Below, one piece after another: positions 1 through 5,296 of a stretch of DNA of 6,279 bases; position 1 is the first letter of the stretch; each line of letters begins with the position of its first letter. The DNA lies in assembly GCA_002784795.1 (NCBI GenBank), contig PFLZ01000091.1, forward strand, positions 1 to 6,279. The letters run 5' to 3'. This DNA is from Candidatus Magasanikbacteria bacterium CG_4_10_14_0_8_um_filter_42_12. Its GTDB lineage: Bacteria; Patescibacteriota; Patescibacteriia; Magasanikbacterales; UBA922. A program made the translations under genes and the position numbers. The notes beneath the pieces are model-generated. The model searched no databases, was not told the DNA's origin, and was given only the letters and a program-made list of their open reading frames with translations.

Positions 1-21
1 TTTGTGTATATACTTACTCAT
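1..21 (-). CDS. tnpA: IS200-like transposase TnpA, first seven codons (partial)
   Basis: The ATG at 21-19 opens MSKYIHK and the frame runs off the window. From memory, IS200-family Y1 (HUH) transposases of candidate-phylum bacteria often begin with M-x-x-(Y/F/W)-IHKSHNV, so this fragment fits the start of TnpA. The identification rests equally on the hairpin just upstream and on the matching C-terminal fragment at the other edge of the window. No Shine-Dalgarno is visible before the ATG; IS200 transposases are commonly poorly translated. TnpA would cut and rejoin single-stranded element ends near the hairpins. Seven residues alone prove nothing; confidence comes from the combination. Confidence 0.55.
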
Positions 22-36
22 GGATCTATTGTATCA

Positions 37-54
37 CGCCCCAGAGGGGCGGGG
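37..54. repeat. IS left-end hairpin (repeat copy 1)
   Basis: The core CGCCCCAGAGGGGCGGGG is identical to 6200-6217. Here six base pairs form (CGCCCC 37-42 with GGGGCG 46-51) around the loop AGA. Both copies carry the loop in the same strand sense, as expected for left- and right-end hairpins recognised on one strand by an HUH transposase. Confidence 0.75.
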
Positions 55-133
55 AATTAGACCCAGGAGAGATTAAAGCACATGCAACGAAAGATGAGAA
101 GCTTTTATTTCAGCTACGTTAACATAAGAATAC

Positions 134-181
134 AATCTTCTAATCTTGTTTGGCATTAGCCAAACGTAATCTTTTAATCTT
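134..181. repeat. Symmetric AATCTT repeats flanking a perfect hairpin
   Basis: AATCTT occurs at 134-139, 142-147, 168-173 and 176-181, so two pairs each have an 8-base period. Between the pairs is a perfect 7-bp stem, GTTTGGC (148-154) with GCCAAAC (159-165), and an ATTA loop. The remaining intergenic sequence (59-133) shows no gene. The structure lies downstream of the nrdJ terminator. Its function is unknown; a protein-binding site, a small RNA or a remnant of a small mobile repeat are all possible. Confidence 0.55.
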
Positions 182-187
182 TCCTAC

Positions 188-221
188 AAAAAAAGCCGCC
201 AGACATTGCTAGCGGTTTTTT
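188..221 (-). terminator. Rho-independent terminator of nrdJ
   Basis: On the minus strand, 32 bases after the nrdJ stop, CCGC (215-212) pairs with GCGG (199-196). Two further pairs (AG with CT) follow after one mismatch, and the loop is CAATGT. A run of seven T (194-188) follows. On the plus strand the GCGG arm is followed by TTTTTT (216-221), so the element could terminate in both directions. Confidence 0.85.
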
Positions 222-252
222 GTTATATGTTACGTGCTACGTGATTCGCGTG

Positions 253-3200
253 TTATGAGCATCCGAGTGAATCCCCACAGTTCAAACACTTGTAACAACT
301 ACCATTGCGAACCGTGATGTGTCCACACGTCGGACATGCCGGCGCATCTCCCATCATCTCGCCAAGCATCTTATCTGATTCAGAGAGCGCTGCTTTTAGC
401 TCATCTACATCTTCGAGCGATGGCAATGTTGTTTGTCCTACAGAGGGCACTTCTGGCGCAGATACTTTTTCGATTTCAATTGTTGTTTGATGTATCGACG
501 TCTCTGCAACTTTTGCCATCTGTTCAAATTTCTTTTTTTGAATTCCTTTTGGTGGGACCTGAACGAAGTCTGTGCGTCCGAGATATTCCATACCAAGGAT
601 ACGGAAGACAAAGTCAATCACAGAGGTACAGACTTTCACATTTGGATGATCGGTCATGCCAGATGGTTCAAATCGTGTGAAAGTGAACTTGTCCACGAGC
701 TTCTCGAGTGGGACACCGTACTGCAATGCCATAGAGATAGACACGGCAAACATGTTCATCATGCTCTTTACGACAGTACCTTCTTTGTACACGTCGATAA
801 AGATTTCTGCGAGTCGTCCATCTGGATATTCTCCTGTACGAAGCCACAATTTTGTGCCACCAATCTTACTCGAAATGGTGATACCACTTCGTTTTGCTGG
901 CAATTTTCTTTTTTCTCCATGGAGATAGATGCGGTGCTCGCTGATAGATCCATCACTCGCATACGTCGGCATCACATGGCTATCAGGGACGTGCTGATTT
1001 AGGAGAGCTGATGCTTGTTCGATTGCTTGCGCAATAGTTGACGCTTCTACGTGTTCTTCTATTGATGTTGTTGTGACTGTTGCTGATACCGTTTTCTTTT
1101 CTGCTGCAGCGGCCTCAGCTTCTTCATCTTCTCGTTCTTTTTTGTCCTCATCACTTTCTTTTGTCGACGTGGACAATGGTTGACTGAGTTTGCATCCATC
1201 ACGATAGATTGCTACAGCCTTCAGAGCGAGTTGCCAGGAATCCCAGTATGCTTGCTTTACATCATCAACCGTTGCCTCGTTTGGCATGTTGATCGTCTTG
1301 CTGATTGCACCAGAGAGGAATGGTTGGGCTGCTGCCATTTGGCGAAGGTGTCCTTTCCAGTGAATGTATCGCTGTCCTTTCTTTCCACACTTGTTTGCAC
1401 AATCAAATACTTTGTAATCCGATTCTTTCAGATGTGGTGCGCCTTCTATAGTCATCGTGCCACAGACAAACTCATTTGCCTCTGCAATTTCTTGTGAAGA
1501 GAAACCGAGGCCCTTGAGCATGTTAAACTTCGGATCATTATATTCTTCTGGAGAAAATCCTGCACGTTTCATACAGTCTTCACCAAGTGTCCAGACGTTG
1601 AATGCAAATTGCATTTCAAATGCACTTTCGAGTGCTTTGCTGACACTGACTAAATCTGCATCAGTGAATCCTTTTGCTTTGAGCGACTCTGCATTGATGT
1701 GTGGCGCGTTCGTCACGTCTGCAGAACCGCGCATGTAGTCGATAATATCTTGTGTTTGCGCTTCTGTGTACCCAAGATGTTCGAGTGCAGAAGGGACAGC
1801 TTCGTTTGCAATTTTGAAGTATCCACCACCAGCAAGTTTTTTGAATTTCACGAGTGCGAAGTCTGGTTCAACCCCAGTGGTTGCACAATCCATGAGGAGT
1901 CCGATCGTTCCGGTAGGTGCGAGGAGTGTGGTCTGTGCATTGCGGTATCCGTATTGTTCTCCCAATTCTACTGCCTCATTCCAGCTCTGACGCGCGGCTG
2001 CAATAATATATGCTGGTGCATATTGTGGATTCACACCTTGTGGTTTGACGTGCAATTTTTCATATTCACTTTCTGGCGCATTGAATGCTGCGCGACGATG
2101 ATTGCGCATGACGCGGAGCATGTCGTCTTTATTAAGATGATATTTTGGGAATGGTCCATGAATGCGTGCCATCTCTGCACTCGTTTTATAACTTTCTGCC
2201 GTCATGAGCGCGGTGACACTCCCTGTAAATGCGTACGCTTCTTCTGATTCGTATGGGATACCAGCAGTCATGAGGACAGAACCGATATTTGCGTATCCAA
2301 GACCAAGCGTACGATAATCGTATGAACCCTGTGCGATTTCTTTACTCGGATATTGCGCCATGAGCACGCTAATTTCCAGAACCGTGGTCCAGAGACGTGC
2401 ACCATGTTTGAATCCGTCTACGTCAAACGTTGTTGTTTTTGTATCAAAGAAGTGCGCAAGATTGAGTGATGCAAGATTGCAGGCCGTATTGTCGAGGAAC
2501 ATGTATTCACTACATGGATTTGATCCACGAATTTTTCCAGATTGTGGGCAGGTATGCCATTCATTGATATTGTCATCGTACTGGAGCCCAGGATCTGCAC
2601 ATGCCCATGCAGCAAATGCAATTTCGTCCCAGAGTTTTTTGGCTTCTATCGTTTCACACACCGTACCATCTGTTCGCCATTTCATTTCCCAGTTGCCACC
2701 ACGTTGGACGAGATCCATGAACTTGTTTGGCACGCGCACAGAGTTGTTTGAATTTTGTCCAGACACGGTCTCGTATGCTTCTCCTTCGTAGTCGGACGAA
2801 TATCCTCCTGCGATGAGTGCAGCGACCTTCTTTTCTTCTTCTACTTTCCAATTGATAAATGTACGGACATCTGGATGGTCCAGATCAAGGATGACCATCT
2901 TTGCTGCACGACGAGTCGTGCCACCAGATTTGATAGCACCGGCTGCACGGTCACCGATCTTGAGCCAGCTCATGAGTCCACTACTGCGTCCTCCACCAGA
3001 GAGAGGTTCCCCTCTTCCACGAAGCGTAGAAAAATTACTTCCCGTTCCAGAACCATATTTGAAAAGTCGTGCTTCACGTACCCAGAGATCCATGATACCA
3101 CCTTCATTCACGAGGTCGTCACTCACAGATTGGATAAAACATGCGTGTGGTTGTGGATGTGTATACGAATCCGTAGATCGCGTCATGATACCCGTATCTG

Positions 3201-3774
3201 GATCTACATAATGATGTCCTTGTGAAGGACCATTGATCCCGTGTGCCCAATTGAGTCCCGTGTTGAACCATTGTGGTGAGTTTGGTGCTGCCATCTGACG
3301 AAGGAGCATCACGACAAGTTCATCATAAAATACGTTCGCATCTTTTTTTGTTGCAAAATATCCGTACTTTTCTCCCCAAAAACGCCAGGTGCCCACAAGA
3401 CGATGGACCGTCTGCTTTACACTGGTCTCGGCTCCGAGCATGGGAGAGCCGTCAGCGTTTAGTTTTGGTGTTCCATCTGTATTGTATTGCGGGACACCCG
3501 CTTTTCGGAAATATTTTTGTGCAATGATGTCTGTCGCAACCTGAGACCATTGTTTTGGAATTTCAATATCTTTGAGTTCAAACACGACTGTACCATCTGG
3601 TTCACGAATAACAGAGCTACGCATTTCGTACTCCACCATATCAAACGGGCTCTTTCCTTCTTCGCTAAACCGTCGTCTGAATTTCAAACCTGTTTGTTCG
3701 TTGTATGCAAACTGCGTTGCTTCATCCTGACCCAGGTGAAGGCCTTCGATAAATCGTGAATCGACAGGGCTCAT
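253..3774 (-). CDS. nrdJ: Adenosylcobalamin-dependent (class II) ribonucleotide reductase NrdJ
   Basis: NrdJ reduces ribonucleotides to deoxyribonucleotides in the cytoplasm, using a radical made from adenosylcobalamin, so it needs no oxygen and no separate small subunit. Residues are numbered from the ATG at 3774 (1173 aa). The finger loop N419-P-C421-S-E423 carries the thiyl radical cysteine. C212 (in PHACF) and C432 (in NTACNLASLNL, 11 residues after C421) match the redox pair of the family. YGSGTGSN is near 240-247 and the phosphate loop PTGTIG is at 620-625. An acidic, Ala-rich linker (about 871-895) leads to a TSCPD-type domain (about 955-1070). The tail has four zinc-ribbon-like Cys (1147, 1150, 1160, 1163) and then C1166 and C1172, a possible shuttle pair. 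The in-frame GTG at 3807 would add a hydrophobic 11-residue tail not expected in this family, so the ATG is preferred, although neither start has a clear Shine-Dalgarno. Length fits long bacterial NrdJ. A C-terminator follows; regulation is described upstream. Confidence 0.97.
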   Translation of the reverse strand: MSPVDSRFIEGLHLGQDEATQFAYNEQTGLKFRRRFSEEGKSPFDMVEYEMRSSVIREPDGTVVFELKDIEIPKQWSQVATDIIAQKYFRKAGVPQYNTDGTPKLNADGSPMLGAETSVKQTVHRLVGTWRFWGEKYGYFATKKDANVFYDELVVMLLRQMAAPNSPQWFNTGLNWAHGINGPSQGHHYVDPDTGIMTRSTDSYTHPQPHACFIQSVSDDLVNEGGIMDLWVREARLFKYGSGTGSNFSTLRGRGEPLSGGGRSSGLMSWLKIGDRAAGAIKSGGTTRRAAKMVILDLDHPDVRTFINWKVEEEKKVAALIAGGYSSDYEGEAYETVSGQNSNNSVRVPNKFMDLVQRGGNWEMKWRTDGTVCETIEAKKLWDEIAFAAWACADPGLQYDDNINEWHTCPQSGKIRGSNPCSEYMFLDNTACNLASLNLAHFFDTKTTTFDVDGFKHGARLWTTVLEISVLMAQYPSKEIAQGSYDYRTLGLGYANIGSVLMTAGIPYESEEAYAFTGSVTALMTAESYKTSAEMARIHGPFPKYHLNKDDMLRVMRNHRRAAFNAPESEYEKLHVKPQGVNPQYAPAYIIAAARQSWNEAVELGEQYGYRNAQTTLLAPTGTIGLLMDCATTGVEPDFALVKFKKLAGGGYFKIANEAVPSALEHLGYTEAQTQDIIDYMRGSADVTNAPHINAESLKAKGFTDADLVSVSKALESAFEMQFAFNVWTLGEDCMKRAGFSPEEYNDPKFNMLKGLGFSSQEIAEANEFVCGTMTIEGAPHLKESDYKVFDCANKCGKKGQRYIHWKGHLRQMAAAQPFLSGAISKTINMPNEATVDDVKQAYWDSWQLALKAVAIYRDGCKLSQPLSTSTKESDEDKKEREDEEAEAAAAEKKTVSATVTTTSIEEHVEASTIAQAIEQASALLNQHVPDSHVMPTYASDGSISEHRIYLHGEKRKLPAKRSGITISSKIGGTKLWLRTGEYPDGRLAEIFIDVYKEGTVVKSMMNMFAVSISMALQYGVPLEKLVDKFTFTRFEPSGMTDHPNVKVCTSVIDFVFRILGMEYLGRTDFVQVPPKGIQKKKFEQMAKVAETSIHQTTIEIEKVSAPEVPSVGQTTLPSLEDVDELKAALSESDKMLGEMMGDAPACPTCGHITVRNGSCYKCLNCGDSLGCS

Positions 3775-3980
3775 AGAATAAAAGATTAAAAAGGGGATAA
3801 AAAGCACGCGGTGCGTTCCGTATGGTGAGAACTCACGGCGTTATTGGGAGACAATACGAGAGTCTCCGCATCCATTGTCAGGGTGCTTATCGAGAGGTGG
3901 GCATGACAATAGAGCGAAAGGAACGAATGCATGTCTTTTGTGCCTCCAAGTGGGAAAACCGACAAGGGAGCGTATGCCGA
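3775..3980 (-). ncRNA. Structured nrdJ 5' leader, possible RNA regulator
   Basis: If transcription starts near 3980, about 200 nt precede the nrdJ ATG. Read on the minus strand, ATTGTCA (3910-3904) can pair with TGACAAT (3880-3874). The same TGACAAT segment can instead pair with ATTGTC (3855-3850). GGAGAC (3867-3862) can pair with GTCTCC (3852-3847). The second helix excludes the other two, while the first and third can coexist. Further on are GTGAG/CTCAC (3836-3825) and a short GCAC-CGC-GTGC hairpin (3814-3804) followed by five T. A cobalamin riboswitch would be the natural guess for a B12 enzyme, but I cannot find its conserved B12 box. No known RNA family is recognised. Confidence 0.35.
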
Positions 3981-3984
3981 GTAA

Positions 3985-4000
3985 ATACTATATGTTGTGC
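3985..4000. promoter_or_regulatory. NrdR box 1 (promoter-proximal)
   Basis: ATACTATATGTTGTGC matches the published NrdR consensus ACACWATATATWGTGT at 13 of 16 positions. It covers the -10 element of the nrdJ promoter. NrdR is an ATP/dATP-sensing repressor of ribonucleotide reductase genes. Its gene is not in this window. Confidence 0.8.
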
Positions 4001-4015
4001 TTGAACAGTTGTCAC
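3987..4015 (-). promoter_or_regulatory. nrdJ promoter, sigma70-like
   Basis: On the minus strand GTGACA (4015-4010, five of six matches to TTGACA) is followed after 17 bp by TATAGT (3992-3987, five of six matches to TATAAT). The expected transcription start is near 3980. The -10 lies inside NrdR box 1 and the -35 lies in the spacer next to box 2, so bound NrdR would block RNA polymerase. A weaker alternative promoter is TATACT at 4056-4051 with TTGGTC 18 bp upstream; it would start upstream of both boxes. Confidence 0.7.
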
Positions 4016-4016
4016 A

Positions 4017-4032
4017 ACACAATATATAGTAT
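4017..4032. promoter_or_regulatory. NrdR box 2 (promoter-distal)
   Basis: ACACAATATATAGTAT matches the NrdR consensus at 15 of 16 positions. It starts 32 bp from box 1, with 16 bp between the boxes. That is about three helical turns, the spacing known for paired NrdR boxes. Because each box is nearly palindromic, the pair also looks like one long inverted repeat over 3977-4040. Confidence 0.85.
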
Positions 4033-4150
4033 TTTATCGGTAGGAACTTCAGTATAACACATGTGAAATCATCTGACCAAATCCCCGCCTCAATTTCCTT
4101 TTTCTCTCAACAAAGCAAAGAATATTTTTCAGAAAAAAATTTCAGGATTG

Positions 4151-4159
4151 TTATCCACA
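4151..4159 (+). promoter_or_regulatory. DnaA box, perfect
   Basis: TTATCCACA is an exact match to the DnaA box consensus TTATNCACA. It lies about 140 bp upstream of the nrdJ -35 element and next to AT-rich sequence. In E. coli the nrdAB promoter also carries DnaA boxes, linking dNTP synthesis to replication initiation. A role here is inferred from position. Confidence 0.65.
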
Positions 4160-4168
4160 GAATGAGGA

Positions 4169-4177
4169 TTTTCCACA
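4169..4177 (+). promoter_or_regulatory. DnaA-like box, one mismatch
   Basis: TTTTCCACA differs from the perfect DnaA box at one position. It has the same orientation and starts 18 bp after the perfect box. Two sites close together make chance less likely than a single 9-mer would, but the second is degenerate. Confidence 0.45.
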
Positions 4178-4280
4178 CAACAAAAATCGTTTTTCATCGT
4201 TTGGAGAATGCCAGTTTTTCACGACCGGCGGCGTGTGCGTCATGAGGGAGATGCCTGCCCGTGTCATGCTTCTTGCATCG

Positions 4281-5186
4281 TCAGAGATTCTGGACGATGA
4301 GAACGAAGAGAATGATGTGAATGACCACATCCATGTACTTCTTCGACTTCGTCGCGAGACGATCCCAGTTCTTGTTGAGGAACATCTTCGACTGCACGAA
4401 GGCGATCGCCGCAAACAGGAAGGCCGTCGTCCAGATCAGAATCCGATTATGAACAATAACCATACTGTATAACAGGATGAAGATGGAAGGCAGATAAATC
4501 AGCGCGATGAGGCGACTGAGTGTTCCGCCTTGACCTGACGTTGTCACCATCGTCTGCTTGTAGCCCGGATCGACGTCCTTGTCCTCGATGTCCTTGTAGA
4601 CCTCGCGAACCCACATGATCGATGCGAAAATCGCGAAGACAAACCACGCAGCGAGAGCTCCCTGTCCGCCGTGGTAGATTGTACCCGCGAATGCAGGTGA
4701 TCCAGAACAAAACGCGACTGTCAGGTTGTTCCAGGGATACCACTTCGGTTTAAAGGAATATCCAAGGCCCAGTAACCAGACACCTGTCATGAACATCGCC
4801 AGGAACGGATTTCCGAGTACGCCGATGAATGCGATCAACACGAGGATGAACCTAGCTTGTCGTCGCCAGTACTTCCGAATCGCTCTCGGATGATCGAGCG
4901 CAAGACGCTTTCCCTTCTTCGCGTCGTGCGCAGCGTCCTGAATGTCGTTGGAGGTCATGATGTTCCGCGTGAGCCGGTCGTATGCGAACATGGTGACCAA
5001 CATAGGCAACCACGGGAGCGGCTGCTTCACGAGCAGGAAGCTCACAAAGGTAAGCAGAGCGGCGAAGATGCCAGCACCAGGCCGACCAGACGCGCGAAGT
5101 TGCTGCTTGATGGTCTTCTGATGTGGGTCCTTGAGGCCCCACATCACCTTGCACGTCCAGATGAACTCACGGATGTGACGAAGCAT
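4281..5186 (-). CDS. UbiA-superfamily membrane prenyltransferase
   Basis: The 301-residue product is hydrophobic with about seven to nine membrane spans (roughly 37-53, 56-71, 112-126, 128-144, 154-171, 176-193, 225-245, 248-266, 284-300). Two Asp-rich motifs define the family: N80-D-x-x-D84-x-x-x-D88 after the second span and D199-x-x-D202-x-x-x-D206 after the sixth. In UbiA enzymes these bind Mg2+ and the diphosphate of a prenyl donor, and the prenyl group is moved to an aromatic or other acceptor in the membrane. Both motifs are intact, so activity is likely. The acceptor cannot be read from the sequence, and no quinone, heme or lipid genes are adjacent. The ATG at 5186 is supported by AAGGAGG six bases upstream. 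The gap of about 500 bp to nrdJ and nrdJ's own promoter argue against an operon. Codons here end mostly in C or G, unlike both neighbours. Confidence 0.88.
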   Translation of the reverse strand: MLRHIREFIWTCKVMWGLKDPHQKTIKQQLRASGRPGAGIFAALLTFVSFLLVKQPLPWLPMLVTMFAYDRLTRNIMTSNDIQDAAHDAKKGKRLALDHPRAIRKYWRRQARFILVLIAFIGVLGNPFLAMFMTGVWLLGLGYSFKPKWYPWNNLTVAFCSGSPAFAGTIYHGGQGALAAWFVFAIFASIMWVREVYKDIEDKDVDPGYKQTMVTTSGQGGTLSRLIALIYLPSIFILLYSMVIVHNRILIWTTAFLFAAIAFVQSKMFLNKNWDRLATKSKKYMDVVIHIILFVLIVQNL

Positions 5187-5192
5187 GGAATA

Positions 5193-5199
5193 CCTCCTT
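5193..5199 (-). promoter_or_regulatory. Strong Shine-Dalgarno of the UbiA gene
   Basis: AAGGAGG on the minus strand, with six bases to the ATG at 5186-5184, fixes the start. It contrasts with nrdJ and fic in this window, which have no such site. Confidence 0.9.
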
Positions 5200-5215
5200 G
5201 TCTAAATCCCATTTC

Positions 5216-5244
5216 ATCCTAGCAAAATACTCTCTTTTACTCAA
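5216..5244 (-). promoter_or_regulatory. Candidate promoter of the UbiA gene
   Basis: On the minus strand TTGAGT (5244-5239) and TAGGAT (5221-5216) are 17 bp apart, each matching four of six consensus positions. The predicted start lies near 5209, giving a leader of about 23 nt that contains the Shine-Dalgarno. Confidence 0.4.
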
Positions 5245-5247
5245 AAA

Positions 5248-5287
5248 AGGTATAAAATAGGTATAAAATAGGTATAACTAGACCTAT
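5248..5287. repeat. Tandem AGGTATAA repeats with inverted half-site (operator-like)
   Basis: AGGTATAAAAT occurs at 5248-5258 and again at 5259-5269. A third copy, AGGTATAACTA, at 5270-5280 shares the first eight bases. The 11-bp period places sites on roughly one face of the helix. ATAGGT (5268-5273) is also inverted as ACCTAT (5282-5287) with an 8-bp spacer. The array lies directly upstream of, and overlapping, the likely fic promoter, so it may be the binding site of a regulator. No regulator gene is in the window. Confidence 0.6.
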
Positions 5288-5290
5288 ACT
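5285..5290 (+). promoter_or_regulatory. Candidate -10 element of the fic gene (leaderless start)
   Basis: TATACT matches five of six -10 positions and ends six bases before the fic ATG, so transcription would begin at or next to the start codon. That would make the mRNA leaderless and fits the lack of a Shine-Dalgarno. No good -35 is present at the right distance. TATAAA within the upstream repeats is an alternative -10. Confidence 0.35.
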
Positions 5291-5296
5291 AAATAT

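Larger units (their letters stand above)
1..58 (-). mobile_element. IS200/IS605-type insertion sequence, left end (partial)
   Basis: Read on the minus strand, this stretch has a GC hairpin, then the sequence TGATAC, then an ATG opening a reading frame that leaves the window after seven codons (MSKYIHK). A subterminal hairpin directly in front of a small transposase gene is the usual left end of single-strand-transposing IS200/IS605 elements, which have no terminal inverted repeats. The same 18-base hairpin core recurs at 6200-6217 beside a transposase C-terminus, so both belong to one element family. In both copies TGATAC sits on the side of the hairpin facing the transposase gene. The outer boundary is not resolved and is placed near 55-60. 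Confidence 0.7.
4041..4280. other. Intergenic region upstream of nrdJ, AT-rich part with DnaA boxes
   Basis: No convincing gene lies here on either strand. The part from about 4081 to 4150 is AT-rich, with runs of T and A. It is followed by the two DnaA-type boxes annotated separately. The segment 4178-4280, next to the end of the UbiA gene, shows nothing I can name. There is no clear terminator for the UbiA gene; ATGC-AAGAA-GCAT on the minus strand just beyond its stop is short and has no T run. Confidence 0.6.

Noticed and set aside
230..252. Short ACGTG repeats after the nrdJ stop
   Set aside because: Two TACGTG copies and one CGTG are too short and too few to separate from chance.
433..3225. 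Several plus-strand open frames of 90-190 codons opposite nrdJ
   Set aside because: They lie antisense to a clearly conserved gene, contain no recognisable domains and are explained as shadows of its codon structure.
3775..3807. GTG start extending nrdJ by eleven residues
   Set aside because: The extension is strongly hydrophobic, lies in the T-rich tract and hairpin arm, and does not resemble the N-terminus of the family; the ATG at 3774 fits better.
3786..4022. A 78-codon open frame on the minus strand in the nrdJ leader
   Set aside because: It begins upstream of the predicted transcription start, crosses both the promoter and the leader hairpins, has no Shine-Dalgarno and reads as low-order sequence with no recognisable domain.
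3977..4040. Long inverted repeat read as a terminator or a mobile-element end
   Set aside because: The symmetry is explained by two nearly palindromic NrdR boxes; there is no T run after it and it contains the nrdJ promoter.
3775..4060. Cobalamin riboswitch upstream of nrdJ
   Set aside because: Expected for a B12 enzyme, but no B12-box-like conserved segment or its partner motifs could be found on the minus strand.
4081..4177. Chromosomal replication origin
   Set aside because: Only one perfect and one imperfect DnaA box beside AT-rich DNA, with no dnaA, dnaN or box cluster; a regulatory role at nrdJ is simpler.
5248..5280. Plasmid-type iterons or a CRISPR array
   Set aside because: Only three 11-bp units without spacers and no replication or cas genes nearby; an operator is more likely.
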